Of a DNA stretch of 64,000 bases, positions 1-7,244 are shown in pieces. A program made the position numbers and the translations under genes. Source of the DNA: Flavobacterium sp. NRK F7 (lineage in GTDB: Bacteria; Bacteroidota; Bacteroidia; Flavobacteriales; Flavobacteriaceae). Every line of letters begins with the position of its first letter. Position 1 is the stretch's first letter. The DNA is taken from positions 3,116,737 to 3,180,736 of the forward strand of contig NZ_JAMXLB010000001.1 in NCBI RefSeq assembly GCF_024054195.1, written 5' to 3'. Under the pieces are notes generated by a model that was given only the letters and a program-made list of their open reading frames with translations, was not told the origin of the DNA and did no database searches.

Positions 1-143
1 CCCCCCCCTGGACCAATACCACCTAAAGTATATGAAGTAGGCGTTGGGTTCGGGTCAGGATTTGTATTGTCATTAGTAGTAGAATCGTCATTACTGCAAG
101 AGAAAAAGATTCCAAAAAATAATAGAGTTAAGATTTTTTTCAT
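1..143 (-). CDS. Lipoprotein, N-terminal part only (cut by window start)
   Basis: Reading the minus strand from the ATG at 143-141 gives about 47 residues open to the window edge. The first 16 are a lipoprotein signal: MKK, a hydrophobic stretch, then FFSC, with Cys16 the lipidated residue. The next residues (SNDD) fit the Bacteroidetes surface-export signal after the lipid Cys (Ser followed by acidic residues). An Asn/Pro/Thr-rich linker and a Gly-rich run (GGIGPGGG) follow; the poly-C at the window edge encodes those glycines. The body of the protein is outside the window, so no function can be given. It is divergent from the XRE gene at 250. Confidence 0.7.
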   Translation of the reverse strand, partial: MKKILTLLFFGIFFSCSNDDSTTNDNTNPDPNPTPTSYTLGGIGPGG

Positions 144-200
144 TGTTCCAATTTTATAGTTACAGAGCAAATATATATGAAAAATAGGTTATAATCAACC

Positions 201-228
201 TGTCGTAACAAATTAGTTGTTTACGACA
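201..228. promoter_or_regulatory. 8-bp perfect inverted repeat, candidate operator of the XRE regulator
   Basis: TGTCGTAA at 201-208 and TTACGACA at 221-228 are exact reverse complements separated by 12 bases. They sit 22 bases before the XRE gene start and about 58 bases from the divergent lipoprotein start. Dimeric HTH proteins of this type commonly bind such sites in their own promoter; the assignment is inferred from position. Confidence 0.45.
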
Positions 229-249
229 TCTTTAATCTAATTTCCACCT

Positions 250-492
250 ATGGAAAAAAAGCAAAAAAATGAAGTAATACTTCTCGGGAAAAAGATAAAG
301 ACGTTAATAGTTGAAAAAAATCTAACTGTTATGAATGTGGCACACGATGCCAATCTTGATGCAACTAATCTTAGAAAGTATATTCGTGGCTCTCAAGAAA
401 TGAAGGTTACAACACTAATAAGAATTGCAGGGGCGTTAAATGTTTCAACAAGTGAATTACTTGATGATTTAATACCTAAAAAGAAAAACTAA
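250..492 (+). CDS. Small XRE-family helix-turn-helix regulator
   Basis: An 80-residue protein that is essentially one HTH_XRE domain. Residues about 11-70 show the five-helix pattern, with the recognition region around DATNLRKYIRG and the closing segment TLIRIAGALNVSTSELLD typical of the family. It probably binds DNA as a dimer and regulates itself and perhaps the divergent lipoprotein gene; the palindrome at 201-228 is the obvious candidate site. The Lys-rich tail (IPKKKN) ends the ORF. Its stop overlaps by four bases the stop of a small convergent ORF (489-641). Small orphan XRE proteins are frequent on mobile islands, in line with the surroundings. Confidence 0.8.
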   Translation: MEKKQKNEVILLGKKIKTLIVEKNLTVMNVAHDANLDATNLRKYIRGSQEMKVTTLIRIAGALNVSTSELLDDLIPKKKN

Positions 493-641
493 TTCCTCTT
501 TTTCTTTTTTAATATCCTATACAACTCATCCAATTCTTTATCAGTTATCCCTTCCATAATCAATATCAATGGAAATTTAGGCTCTTCTGTTTTTAATATT
601 TCTTTCAGTTGTGAAAACTTGATTTTTATCTTTCTTTTCAT
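489..641 (-). CDS. Possible 50-residue basic protein
   Basis: Minus-strand ORF from ATG at 641-639 to TAG at 491-489, 50 residues and strongly Lys-rich (starts MKRKIKIKFSQLKEIL, ends LKKKKRN). The middle (EGITDKELDELYRILKK) could form an amphipathic helix. It has no recognisable family and no clear ribosome-binding site; AAAG-type purines occur too far upstream to decide the start. It converges on the XRE gene. It may be a real small island protein or chance, given how A-rich the region is. Confidence 0.3.
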   Translation of the reverse strand: MKRKIKIKFSQLKEILKTEEPKFPLILIMEGITDKELDELYRILKKKKRN

Positions 642-975
642 AAAATACTTTAATAATAAATACTTTCCCCATAGGAATTGGTCAAAATTTTTAGAAAAAA
701 ATTTTTAGAAATTTTGAAAACCAATCTAAGTACTTCAAAAAATGGAGAAATAAAATTTACCCAAGAGGGAGGTCACCGCAGACTTAAAGATAATAAAACC
801 TTTTATACCTTGAAGTTACAAACAGGAGGGGGGATATATTCATTTTATAAAATAAAAATGTTCCTAACTAGCAATGAGTTGTCAATTAGATGCGCAAAAC
901 ACCTGGTTTTATGCGCATTTACTTGGTATATTCATAAGGTTTTGGTACATTCACAGAGTATAAAAGCCTGTAACC
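642..975. other. Geneless stretch with an imperfect palindrome at 890-918
   Basis: No convincing gene is seen in these 334 bases. A TTG-initiated reading frame from 678 exists but has low complexity and no family resemblance. The only structure noticed is ATGCGCA (890-896) facing TGCGCAT (912-918) over a 15-base spacer, partly extendable as AAAAC/GTTTT if a 2-base bulge is allowed. This could be an operator or a weak hairpin. Confidence 0.4.
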
Positions 976-1221
976 ATGAGTAATAAGACAAGTTTTAATG
1001 ATTTTTTTCCTACTGACAATTCATCAAGGACCAATTTAAAATATGATTTGGTCGCTTCCAAATTTATGACTGGAGTTGAGAACCATCAACGAAATCAATA
1101 CAACAATTCGGCTTCTGTTGGTGGGGTATTCATATTGATTTCGGCTTTTTTCCAAATTTTCTTTGGACTTATTCTTATAATTTTTGGATTGCTCCGCAAT
1201 CTGTATAAATCGTTGAGGTAA
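976..1221 (+). CDS. Small protein with one C-terminal membrane helix
   Basis: An 81-residue ORF from an ATG at 976. The first half is polar (starts MSNKTSFNDFFPTD), and residues about 48-73 form a long hydrophobic segment followed by a basic tail (RNLYKSLR), suggesting an inner-membrane anchor with the tail in the cytoplasm. No family was recognised. It is followed 20 bases later by a good intrinsic terminator, which supports a transcribed unit ending here. It lies on the accessory part of the window, so it may belong to the mobile element. Confidence 0.5.
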   Translation: MSNKTSFNDFFPTDNSSRTNLKYDLVASKFMTGVENHQRNQYNNSASVGGVFILISAFFQIFFGLILIIFGLLRNLYKSLR

Positions 1222-1240
1222 TTCTTTATATACCTATTTA

Positions 1241-1265
1241 TAGCCCCGTTGGGGCTTTATTTTCG
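1241..1265 (+). terminator. Intrinsic terminator after the small membrane protein
   Basis: AGCCCC (1242-1247), a GTT loop and GGGGCT (1251-1256) form a 6-bp GC-rich stem followed by TTATTTT. Confidence 0.8.
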
Positions 1266-1462
1266 TTGGTGTAGATTTTCCTTTATTTTCTTAATATAAT
1301 TGAAGCATATAGCTTTATTTCAAGCCTACGGCAATTGGAATGAATTAAATTAATTATGCATACGCAGTTGAAGTGTTTCAATTAACTTTTTTTGTTTTCA
1401 GAAAAAAAGATGATGAGCCCCTACTGGGCGATTCTCTTTTTTTTTCTGATTTTATGTATTGC

Positions 1463-1484
1463 ACATAGCGCATACATGCTATGT
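1463..1484. repeat. 7-bp inverted repeat
   Basis: ACATAGC (1463-1469) and GCTATGT (1478-1484) are exact reverse complements around an 8-base loop, just upstream of the GAGGGAA repeats. Confidence 0.5.
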
Positions 1485-1515
1485 AATATAACTATATGTT
1501 ATAAGGTTGCGAAAA

Positions 1516-1590
1516 GAGGGAACTATTCAATTAAAATGAGGGAACTTTATCCAATTTCCTCCCTCAAAATGAGGGAAGTCTATTCCAATT
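1516..1590 (+). repeat. Three iteron-like direct repeats, helically phased
   Basis: GAGGGAAC begins at 1516 and 1538 and GAGGGAAG at 1571, each followed by a T/A segment ending in CAATT (1528-1532, 1552-1556, 1586-1590). Start-to-start spacings are 22 and 33 bases, both multiples of 11, so all copies would face the same side of the helix. CCCTCA (1561-1566) facing TGAGGG (1570-1575) adds an inverted copy. This arrangement is typical of iterons bound by a replication initiator, and a winged-helix protein is encoded at 1823. Confidence 0.5.
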
Positions 1591-1701
1591 CAATTATTAA
1601 AATCTACTTCAATTTCACTATTATAATCCAAATTGATATTAAATAATTTTTCAATAAGAAAAAAATATCATTCAATTTTCTTTACTTTTTTTCAATTAAT
1701 G

Positions 1702-1715
1702 TGTATATCTATACA
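1702..1715. repeat. 14-base palindrome TGTATA-TC-TATACA
   Basis: Perfect 6-bp arms around TC. It lies between the iteron-like repeats and the nested hairpin, about 110 bases before the gene at 1823, and could be an operator. Confidence 0.4.
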
Positions 1716-1733
1716 AAAGCAGGAATACTGCGT

Positions 1734-1777
1734 ACTCGGTTCCTTGAAGGTCATTCCTTCAAGGTTTCCTCCCGAGT
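1734..1777. repeat. Nested hairpin, 9-bp inner and 6-bp outer stem
   Basis: The inner stem is CCTTGAAGG (1742-1750) with CCTTCAAGG (1756-1764), loop TCATT. The outer stem is ACTCGG (1734-1739) with CCGAGT (1772-1777). It lies 46 bases before the start at 1823. No T-run follows it, so it is unlikely to be a terminator; it may be a leader RNA structure, an operator or an origin hairpin. Confidence 0.55.
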
Positions 1778-1822
1778 TTAAGCTAAAATAGGAAATTACA
1801 ATAAAGAGGAAATAAAAAAATT

Positions 1823-2647
1823 ATGGAAAGAAAAACTCTTAATAGCACGGCTATTGTTGGACTGGATAACGGTTTTATCCAAACTCCGAAAAACGTTATC
1901 ACTAATGCAAAACTAAAAGATTCAGCAGTTAGATTATTCCAGTTGATACTGGACACACCAAGTAATAAAAAAGTAAGCTTAGAATATTATCGTGAATTGT
2001 TAGGCTGGTCGAAAAATAAATTGGCTAATGCAACTAAAAATCTTCAAGAAAATGGATTCTTAAAAATTACCAAAAAAGAAAAAGGCAAAGGAAATGGCTT
2101 TAGCTATCATTATACGATTTCAAGTTTCGGCAATCTGAAAAATGAAACGGATTTAAAACCAAGTGAAGAGCTGGAGGAAATTATCGACGAAATTCAATTG
2201 CAAGAAACTGATGTAGAACAGCAGAATATTGAAACGGTTACAGATAATTCAATTGATGAAGAAGAATTTGATAATTATGCAGGAACATTATCAAGTTTAA
2301 TTGATTATTATGGTAAAGAATCTGAATTTGTTCAGGAAGTTATTCCATTCTATAACAATAAGAATATTAAAGGCATGGAAAAAGTCGCTAATAAATACTT
2401 GAAGATGTTTTACAACGATGAACTTTCTAAAGTGAAAAATCCTGAATCGAATAAAAAAGCATTTGATGCGTTAAAAGATTGGCTAAAAGTTGAGGTATTT
2501 GATAAGAAAAAAGTAACAAACCTATATTCGCAAAATACTGCTAATATCAATGCAAAATTTTTGATGTATAAAATGAAATATCGAATTGACAGACCTGTAG
2601 ATTTTGAAACTGAATTGAGTGATTTCTTAGAAAATCCAATTGATTAA
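1823..2647 (+). CDS. Winged-helix protein resembling mobile-element replication proteins
   Basis: A 274-residue protein. Residues about 20-100 have the layout of a winged helix of the HTH_36/replication-protein type: AKLKDSAVRLFQLILD, then YYRELLGWSKNKLANATKNL as the helix-turn-helix, then ENGFLKITKK and a YHYTIS strand as the wing. A highly acidic linker (about 115-150) and a second helical, Lys-rich region (about 165-270) follow; this two-part organisation resembles phage and plasmid replisome-organiser proteins. It is preceded by iteron-like repeats and a nested hairpin and followed by a strong terminator, forming a self-contained module. A transcription-factor role is the alternative. Replication function is inferred from architecture and context, not from a family I could name with certainty. 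Confidence 0.6.
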   Translation: MERKTLNSTAIVGLDNGFIQTPKNVITNAKLKDSAVRLFQLILDTPSNKKVSLEYYRELLGWSKNKLANATKNLQENGFLKITKKEKGKGNGFSYHYTISSFGNLKNETDLKPSEELEEIIDEIQLQETDVEQQNIETVTDNSIDEEEFDNYAGTLSSLIDYYGKESEFVQEVIPFYNNKNIKGMEKVANKYLKMFYNDELSKVKNPESNKKAFDALKDWLKVEVFDKKKVTNLYSQNTANINAKFLMYKMKYRIDRPVDFETELSDFLENPID

Positions 2648-2650
2648 ATA

Positions 2651-2685
2651 AAAAATCCTAACTATCTCAACGGTTAGGATTTTTA
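2651..2685. terminator. Terminator between convergent genes
   Basis: AAAATCCTAAC (2652-2662) pairs with GTTAGGATTTT (2673-2683) around a 10-base loop. A-rich and T-rich flanks on both sides let it act for the + gene at 1823 and the - operon ending at 2697. Confidence 0.8.
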
Positions 2686-2696
2686 AATTTAATAAG

Positions 2697-3233
2697 TCAT
2701 TCTATTTTCTTAATGTATTTTTTGTTTACAAGTTTCAAAAATATTTCTTCATCTAAGTTAAGTACAATTATAGGTATCTCTTCAACTTCAAAAAAATTTG
2801 AAACAGCGAAACGATGCTTACCATCTTGAATTAAAAACACTTTCTTTGTTAAATCAGGAATTAAAACAGGAGGTATAAGCTTTCTATTAGATTCCCAATT
2901 ACTTAAAACTCTAGTTATTTTAATTTCATCATGACTTTTCCAAATTTTTTCTTTCACAAAAACTCTGCTATAGCTTGGATCAAGAATTCTAAATAATTCT
3001 AATCGTTTAACCCAATATAAACTATAAGCTTCACCTTTACATAGTGAAATATGACAATCGCTTTTTAAATATTCGAAATCAATATCAGACTTATATAAAT
3101 GCCATTGTGGAATCAATTTAAAGTCTAAATTCTTTAGCATTTCTTTAAACTTCTTCTTTTCAGAATCAATTCTTTTATTTTCTTCTATTCTTTTTATTTG
3201 ATTCTCTATAGAGTAATAATCTTTATCCAACAT
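2697..3233 (-). CDS. ParB/sulfiredoxin-fold protein downstream of HerA
   Basis: A 178-residue protein. The N-terminus is helical and charged. Residues about 118-160 carry the ParB-like nuclease-domain pattern: IPPVLIPDL, then a strand, then QDGKHRFAVSNF and IPIIVL, matching the family signature of a conserved proline-rich strand followed by DGxHRxxA. The fold binds nucleotides (CTP in ParB) or acts as nuclease/phosphotransferase in relatives. The gene starts 34 bases after the HerA stop on the same strand, so it is probably the third gene of the SIR2-HerA operon; I know that defence system as a pair, so this may be an accessory subunit. The family call rests on the motif only; overall similarity is not established. 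Confidence 0.55.
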   Translation of the reverse strand: MLDKDYYSIENQIKRIEENKRIDSEKKKFKEMLKNLDFKLIPQWHLYKSDIDFEYLKSDCHISLCKGEAYSLYWVKRLELFRILDPSYSRVFVKEKIWKSHDEIKITRVLSNWESNRKLIPPVLIPDLTKKVFLIQDGKHRFAVSNFFEVEEIPIIVLNLDEEIFLKLVNKKYIKKIE

Positions 3234-3267
3234 ACTTTACTTATTTAACTTCTAGAATAAATATTTA

Positions 3268-5400
3268 TCATTCTTTAACCTCATCAGGTTTGTCTTCAGG
3301 AAGTTTATACTTTTCACCTTTTTCCCAAGCCGAAGCAATTTCTTTATATTTTGGAAAATTCATATCTAATTTCTTAGTCCAATTTTCAATAAACTTTGGA
3401 TTATTACTATTTGGTCTAGGGTTTGCAGTATTCATTTTTGCTTGTACAGGTGTTCTAACTGCATCTCCCATAATTACCACATGTTGCTGAGGTAAAATTG
3501 GTAATTGCTGTAATATATCTTCATTAGCCGCTGATACCAATTGCCTTACGTATCTTTGGTCTTCAGGGTTTTGAAGTCTATGAATAATAAAAGAATTACA
3601 CTGAGATAAAACAGTTTTTGATAATTCAGAAGGTCTTTGACTAGATACTAATAATGATATTCCATATTTTCGCCCTTCTCTTGCAATTCTTTCGAAAACT
3701 TTTTTAGCAATCGATTCTCTATCACCTCTATTTCTCTCTGGAATATAGTTTTGTGCTTCCTCTAAGGCTATTACCATTGGAAGTTTACCTCTATCATTTT
3801 CAGGAAAACGAGATACAAAGTCTAAAATAAGCCTCCCTATTAATCCCGTGATTGTTTCTAATACTTCAAAAGGCAATAAGGACATGTCAATAATTGTCAC
3901 TTGACTTGGCTTTTCAGTTTCAAGCTTTTCTACATCTTTTTTTTCAAGTTGTGCATTGTAAAAATCTGTAAATAAGTCAGTGTCTTGGGTTTTGTATACT
4001 TTACAGAAATCACCCAAAATAAACGAAATGAATTTAGCTAATGCATCTGTAATTTCATCAGTTTGACTGAGTAATAAAGGTTGGGACACCCTTTCGTCAC
4101 TTAAATAAGATTGTAATCTTAATCTTAAAGTTGAAACAAATTCCCTTAACCTATTTCCTGAATTTTCTTGTTCATTTATTGCCTCATCGAAGAATCTAGT
4201 TATAAGGTCTTGGAAATTAAACCAAATTGGTAAATCAATATTTTTTTCAATAGCAATCTGTTCAATGTTTTGAGAACTAGAATATTCTAAATACTTACTT
4301 TCTAATTCAACTAAAGCGTTTTTCTCATCATTCAATGTATTATTAGCTCCTAATTTCAGAAGAGCTTTTTGAATGTCTACTAATAGTTGATTTCCATAAG
4401 TTGTTATTGTATTTGCAAGTCCAAGAATTTCATTGTCTTCTTTGTATTTCCAAGTCCCATAATCATTATATTTTTTCTTTTTCTTTATATCATCTGGCGA
4501 AGAGTCAAATAATGTTAATATACCCCTTTCAGAAAATTTATCTAAAATAGGTTTTTCTTCAACAACTTTTTGATTTTTTGCCAATCCTAGTGCTCTTTTA
4601 AATACTGGTGCTTGTGTACCAGATGTTGGTTCAAATAAAAAATCAAAGTCCGCAAAATTCATAAACCAAAATGGAACTTTCATTCCATTTTTGTCAATAT
4701 GGAAAGCATTTATCTCATTTAATTTTTTGTATGGGTTCTCCTTTGTCCCTTGAAATGCTTGCCTGTACTCACCGTTAGTGTCAAATATTACAATATGAGC
4801 ATTTTGAAGGTGTTTTCCATTGTAATCAAATTCAAACATGCTTTGTATGATTGAAGCAAAGGTGCAAGATTTACCTGAACCTGTATTACCTAAAATTGCA
4901 GCATGCTTCCCAAAAAATTTATCGGGATTAATTTTTATTCTATAATCTGAAAATGATGGAGATGTTCCAATAGGTAAATAATAGTCATCTTCAAAATTTA
5001 TTTCTGACTTTTGTTTTTGGTCAAAAATATTATCTAAATCCTGTCTTGTTACATACCAAACAGGATTATCTAAAATAGGGTAATTATAGACACCTTGGAT
5101 ATACTTTCCACTATTTTCAATTGTCCCAATCATCGTTGCAACTAAATACCTAGCTGATTTAGTTAAAAATATAGCTTCCTTGTTTTTACCGAGTTCGGTT
5201 TCATCAATTGCCCTAACACTTGTAACCATAGCAACTATTCTATCAGAACCAATTGGAATGATAACATAGGAGTTTATTCTTGCTACTTCGTAAATATCTT
5301 CGTAACCGCTTTTATATAAGCTTTTCAGGTCATCATCCAATCTAATATATAATCTGAAACTATCTACAGAAATTACTTTACCAATACTTCTCTCGCTCAT
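3268..5400 (-). CDS. HerA-like hexameric ATPase, partner of SIR2 (anti-phage)
   Basis: A 710-residue AAA+/FtsK-HerA superfamily ATPase. The N-terminal about 150 residues fit the HAS-barrel, with Walker A GNTGSGKS at 171-178. A long helical insert with low-complexity segments follows. The second half has a Walker B region (MVIALEEAQNYIPE), then IAREGRKYGISLLVSSQRPSEL, a HerA/DUF87 hallmark. HerA proteins form hexameric DNA translocases. The start codon overlaps by one base the stop of the SIR2-like gene (TAATG), indicating translational coupling. The SIR2-HerA pair is a described anti-phage system in which the complex degrades NAD+ and/or DNA during infection. The role here is inferred from that pairing and the neighbouring restriction-modification genes. 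Confidence 0.88.
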   Translation of the reverse strand: MSERSIGKVISVDSFRLYIRLDDDLKSLYKSGYEDIYEVARINSYVIIPIGSDRIVAMVTSVRAIDETELGKNKEAIFLTKSARYLVATMIGTIENSGKYIQGVYNYPILDNPVWYVTRQDLDNIFDQKQKSEINFEDDYYLPIGTSPSFSDYRIKINPDKFFGKHAAILGNTGSGKSCTFASIIQSMFEFDYNGKHLQNAHIVIFDTNGEYRQAFQGTKENPYKKLNEINAFHIDKNGMKVPFWFMNFADFDFLFEPTSGTQAPVFKRALGLAKNQKVVEEKPILDKFSERGILTLFDSSPDDIKKKKKYNDYGTWKYKEDNEILGLANTITTYGNQLLVDIQKALLKLGANNTLNDEKNALVELESKYLEYSSSQNIEQIAIEKNIDLPIWFNFQDLITRFFDEAINEQENSGNRLREFVSTLRLRLQSYLSDERVSQPLLLSQTDEITDALAKFISFILGDFCKVYKTQDTDLFTDFYNAQLEKKDVEKLETEKPSQVTIIDMSLLPFEVLETITGLIGRLILDFVSRFPENDRGKLPMVIALEEAQNYIPERNRGDRESIAKKVFERIAREGRKYGISLLVSSQRPSELSKTVLSQCNSFIIHRLQNPEDQRYVRQLVSAANEDILQQLPILPQQHVVIMGDAVRTPVQAKMNTANPRPNSNNPKFIENWTKKLDMNFPKYKEIASAWEKGEKYKLPEDKPDEVKE

Positions 5401-6857
5401 TATTCTGTATTTTTAGATGATTCTTGTTGATTTACCTTAGAACTGAATAATTCATTCAAGGTATTTGCTACTTTTTCATTATTATCTACATTGTTGAAAT
5501 TAGGCATAAGAGTATCTGAGAAAGTAAGAAAGTCACCAAAAAATTCGCCCTCAAGAATAATAATTCTTGGGTCATTAAGTTCTTTAAGGTTATTTATATA
5601 TTCATTTTGGGTACCTTGATAATCTACAACAATAAGGGTGAATGTTGGATTAGATAATGCTTGGTAAATAATATCATTAAAATGGTCGTCACCGAATGAA
5701 TAACCAACAGTTATTAAGACTGATTGTGATTGTTTTATTGTTGACGCAAATTGGCGAAATAGTTCTGAATAAGGTAAATCAAGTGTATAAGATTTTTTTA
5801 CGGCAGAAGGATAAATTATAATTTCACCTTTTTCTTTTAATGATTCAATAATTTCAAGTGATTTTTCTTCAATACCATACAGGTTGTTTGCATCCCTTGC
5901 ATCAGAGTTCACCCATGATAATGAACCATGTAATTTAAAGTAACGAACAACCTTTTCAATACGTTGAACTTTTCCAGAGGTTGTAGAGCCAGGATAAAAA
6001 ATATCGTATTCAAAAGTTTCAGGCTTAAACAACCTTTTATGAAAACCTGCAAAACCATCTATATAATGAACTCCAAGTTTGTCAAAAGCATATTCAAAAG
6101 CTAAATCGTAGTTTGATGTGAAAATATTTGCTCTTCTTAGATTTAAAGGCCTTTGAAGTAATGCCTTTATAAATTTTTCATGAAATATATATTTATTTTT
6201 GGTTGCTAAAAGATTACCTTGTTCTTGTTCTTTTTCAAATTTGCTAGCTTTTTTCCTGTCAATAATTGTTTGAGATACTTTTCTTTTTTCAAGGTTACAA
6301 ACATTAAATAAACCTTCTTTAATTGTAATTATTAATTTAGAACATTTGTCAACTCTTTCTTGACTCCTATCCTTATCAAGTACAAAATCTTTTGCAATAA
6401 GATAATTAAGTAAGAACTCATATTCTAAAACTATTTCACCTGAAATTCCGTCTCTTACAAAATCATCTTCTATATAAAATTCCCAGCCTTTATCGTTTTT
6501 AAAGGTATCATCTGAACCTTCTAAAAGATTAGCTTTACCAAAAGTTAGAAAATCACTTTGTAAAATTTTGACAGTGGATTCAAATTCATCATAAATACCT
6601 TCAAAATCTTTTTCTTTATTTTTTTCTACAATATAAGTCTCTACTTCATATGGAAAATTTCTAATAGAAACTGCTCCTAAATGAATAGATGTGCCAGAAC
6701 CAAATAGAAAACTTACATTATCAAGTTCAAGATAGTTCTTCAACATTAATTTTATTTTGTCAACAATTTTTCCTTGCTCTATATTTTCATTAGTCCATTC
6801 ACTTAATTTATTGCTGTTGGCAAAAAATATTTTGTTTTTAGTTTGTTCGAAATACAT
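5400..6857 (-). CDS. SIR2-like (SIR2_2 family) NADase, defence effector
   Basis: A 485-residue protein with the SIR2_2 arrangement: FGSGTS at about 52-57 as the NAD-binding glycine loop, TSNYD at 247-251 (Asn249 expected catalytic), KLHGSLSW with His310 (catalytic histidine position), and a late VGYSFGDDHFNDI motif in the Rossmann core. Unlike deacetylase sirtuins, defence SIR2 proteins hydrolyse NAD+, starving the infected cell. It is the first gene of the operon continuing with HerA and the ParB-fold gene. It diverges from the C-protein restriction-modification cluster. The Lys/Glu-rich C-terminal tail (about 450-485) could contact HerA; that last point is a guess. Confidence 0.88.
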   Translation of the reverse strand: MYFEQTKNKIFFANSNKLSEWTNENIEQGKIVDKIKLMLKNYLELDNVSFLFGSGTSIHLGAVSIRNFPYEVETYIVEKNKEKDFEGIYDEFESTVKILQSDFLTFGKANLLEGSDDTFKNDKGWEFYIEDDFVRDGISGEIVLEYEFLLNYLIAKDFVLDKDRSQERVDKCSKLIITIKEGLFNVCNLEKRKVSQTIIDRKKASKFEKEQEQGNLLATKNKYIFHEKFIKALLQRPLNLRRANIFTSNYDLAFEYAFDKLGVHYIDGFAGFHKRLFKPETFEYDIFYPGSTTSGKVQRIEKVVRYFKLHGSLSWVNSDARDANNLYGIEEKSLEIIESLKEKGEIIIYPSAVKKSYTLDLPYSELFRQFASTIKQSQSVLITVGYSFGDDHFNDIIYQALSNPTFTLIVVDYQGTQNEYINNLKELNDPRIIILEGEFFGDFLTFSDTLMPNFNNVDNNEKVANTLNELFSSKVNQQESSKNTE

Positions 6858-6944
6858 AAATCAATTATTTTTTTTTATACTGAAAAGAAGAACTAAATCT
6901 TTCACTAAGTTAAAATTAATTATTATTTGATAAATACTTATATT

Positions 6945-6952
6945 CAAAATTA
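6945..6952 (-). promoter_or_regulatory. Candidate -7 element of the SIR2-HerA operon
   Basis: The minus strand reads TAATTTTG (matches TAnnTTTG) 88 bases before the SIR2 start. No good -33 TTG lies at the usual distance, so this is tentative. It lies only about 20 bases from the C-box of the restriction-modification cluster. Confidence 0.35.
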
Positions 6953-6970
6953 ACAAATAAATTCAACAAT

Positions 6971-7000
6971 AGATGACAATAGTCCGTTGTATTATAGAAT
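6971..7000. promoter_or_regulatory. C-box operator of the restriction-modification controller
   Basis: The core ATAGTCCGTTGTATTATAG (6979-6997), preceded by TGAC at 6974-6977, closely resembles the known operators of controller (C) proteins from type II restriction-modification systems such as Esp1396I and PvuII, which share GACT-ATAGTCCGT followed by a half-conserved second arm. It lies directly upstream of the C gene, where C proteins activate and then repress their own transcription and that of the nuclease. It also lies in the shared intergenic region with the SIR2-HerA operon. Confidence 0.7.
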
Positions 7001-7022
7001 GCATTTAGCCAATTTTACATCT

Positions 7023-7244
7023 ATGGATTTGAATAAAAGAATTGGAGAAAAAATTAAACAATTAAGATTAGAAAAGAATCTATCTCAAGAAAGACTTGCT
7101 GGGTTGTCTGAAATAGATAGAACCTATATGCAAAGTATTGAAAAGGGTGAGAGAAACATTTCAATTAACATATTATTTAAAATTTCTAAAGCTCTTGATA
7201 TCAAAATGTCCACAATCCTAGAAAATATAGAAAATGAATTATAA
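7023..7244 (+). CDS. Controller (C) protein of the restriction-modification system
   Basis: A 73-residue XRE-type HTH protein when started at ATG 7023 (MDLNKRIGEKIKQLRLEKN). LSQERLAGLSEIDRTYMQSIEKG is the helix-turn-helix, and RNISINILFKISKALDI completes the domain, closely resembling controller proteins. An in-frame ATG at 6999 and a TTG at 6987 would place the start inside or against the C-box, so 7023 is preferred. C proteins time restriction-modification expression, delaying the nuclease until the methylase has acted on a new host. The gene overlaps the BglII-like nuclease gene by 11 bases, a usual C-R arrangement. Confidence 0.82.
   Translation: MDLNKRIGEKIKQLRLEKNLSQERLAGLSEIDRTYMQSIEKGERNISINILFKISKALDIKMSTILENIENEL

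Larger units (their letters stand above)
1266..1822. other. Geneless origin-like region ahead of the winged-helix gene
   Basis: About 557 bases without a believable gene. A TTG-started frame at 1392-1646 crosses the repeats and is rejected. The stretch contains a 7-bp inverted repeat (1463-1484), three GAGGGAA repeats (1516-1590), a 14-base palindrome (1702-1715) and a nested hairpin (1734-1777), all within 360 bases of the gene at 1823. The density of repeats and the downstream gene suggest a replication origin or heavily regulated control region. Confidence 0.5.

Noticed and set aside
1..8. Run of eight C's at the window edge
   Set aside because: It encodes glycines of the partial lipoprotein on the minus strand; a homopolymer sequencing artefact cannot be excluded but no biological signal is needed.
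678..983. TTG-initiated reading frame of 101 codons
   Set aside because: No recognisable family, low complexity, no promoter or ribosome-binding site, and it crosses the palindrome at 890-918 and overlaps the start of the better ORF at 976.
1392..1646. TTG-initiated frame with a hydrophobic segment
   Set aside because: It runs through the iteron-like repeats and inverted repeats; the second half is simply the repeats translated.
6987..7022. Extended N-terminus for the C protein (TTG 6987 or ATG 6999)
   Set aside because: These starts lie inside or against the C-box; known C proteins begin close to the position of ATG 7023.
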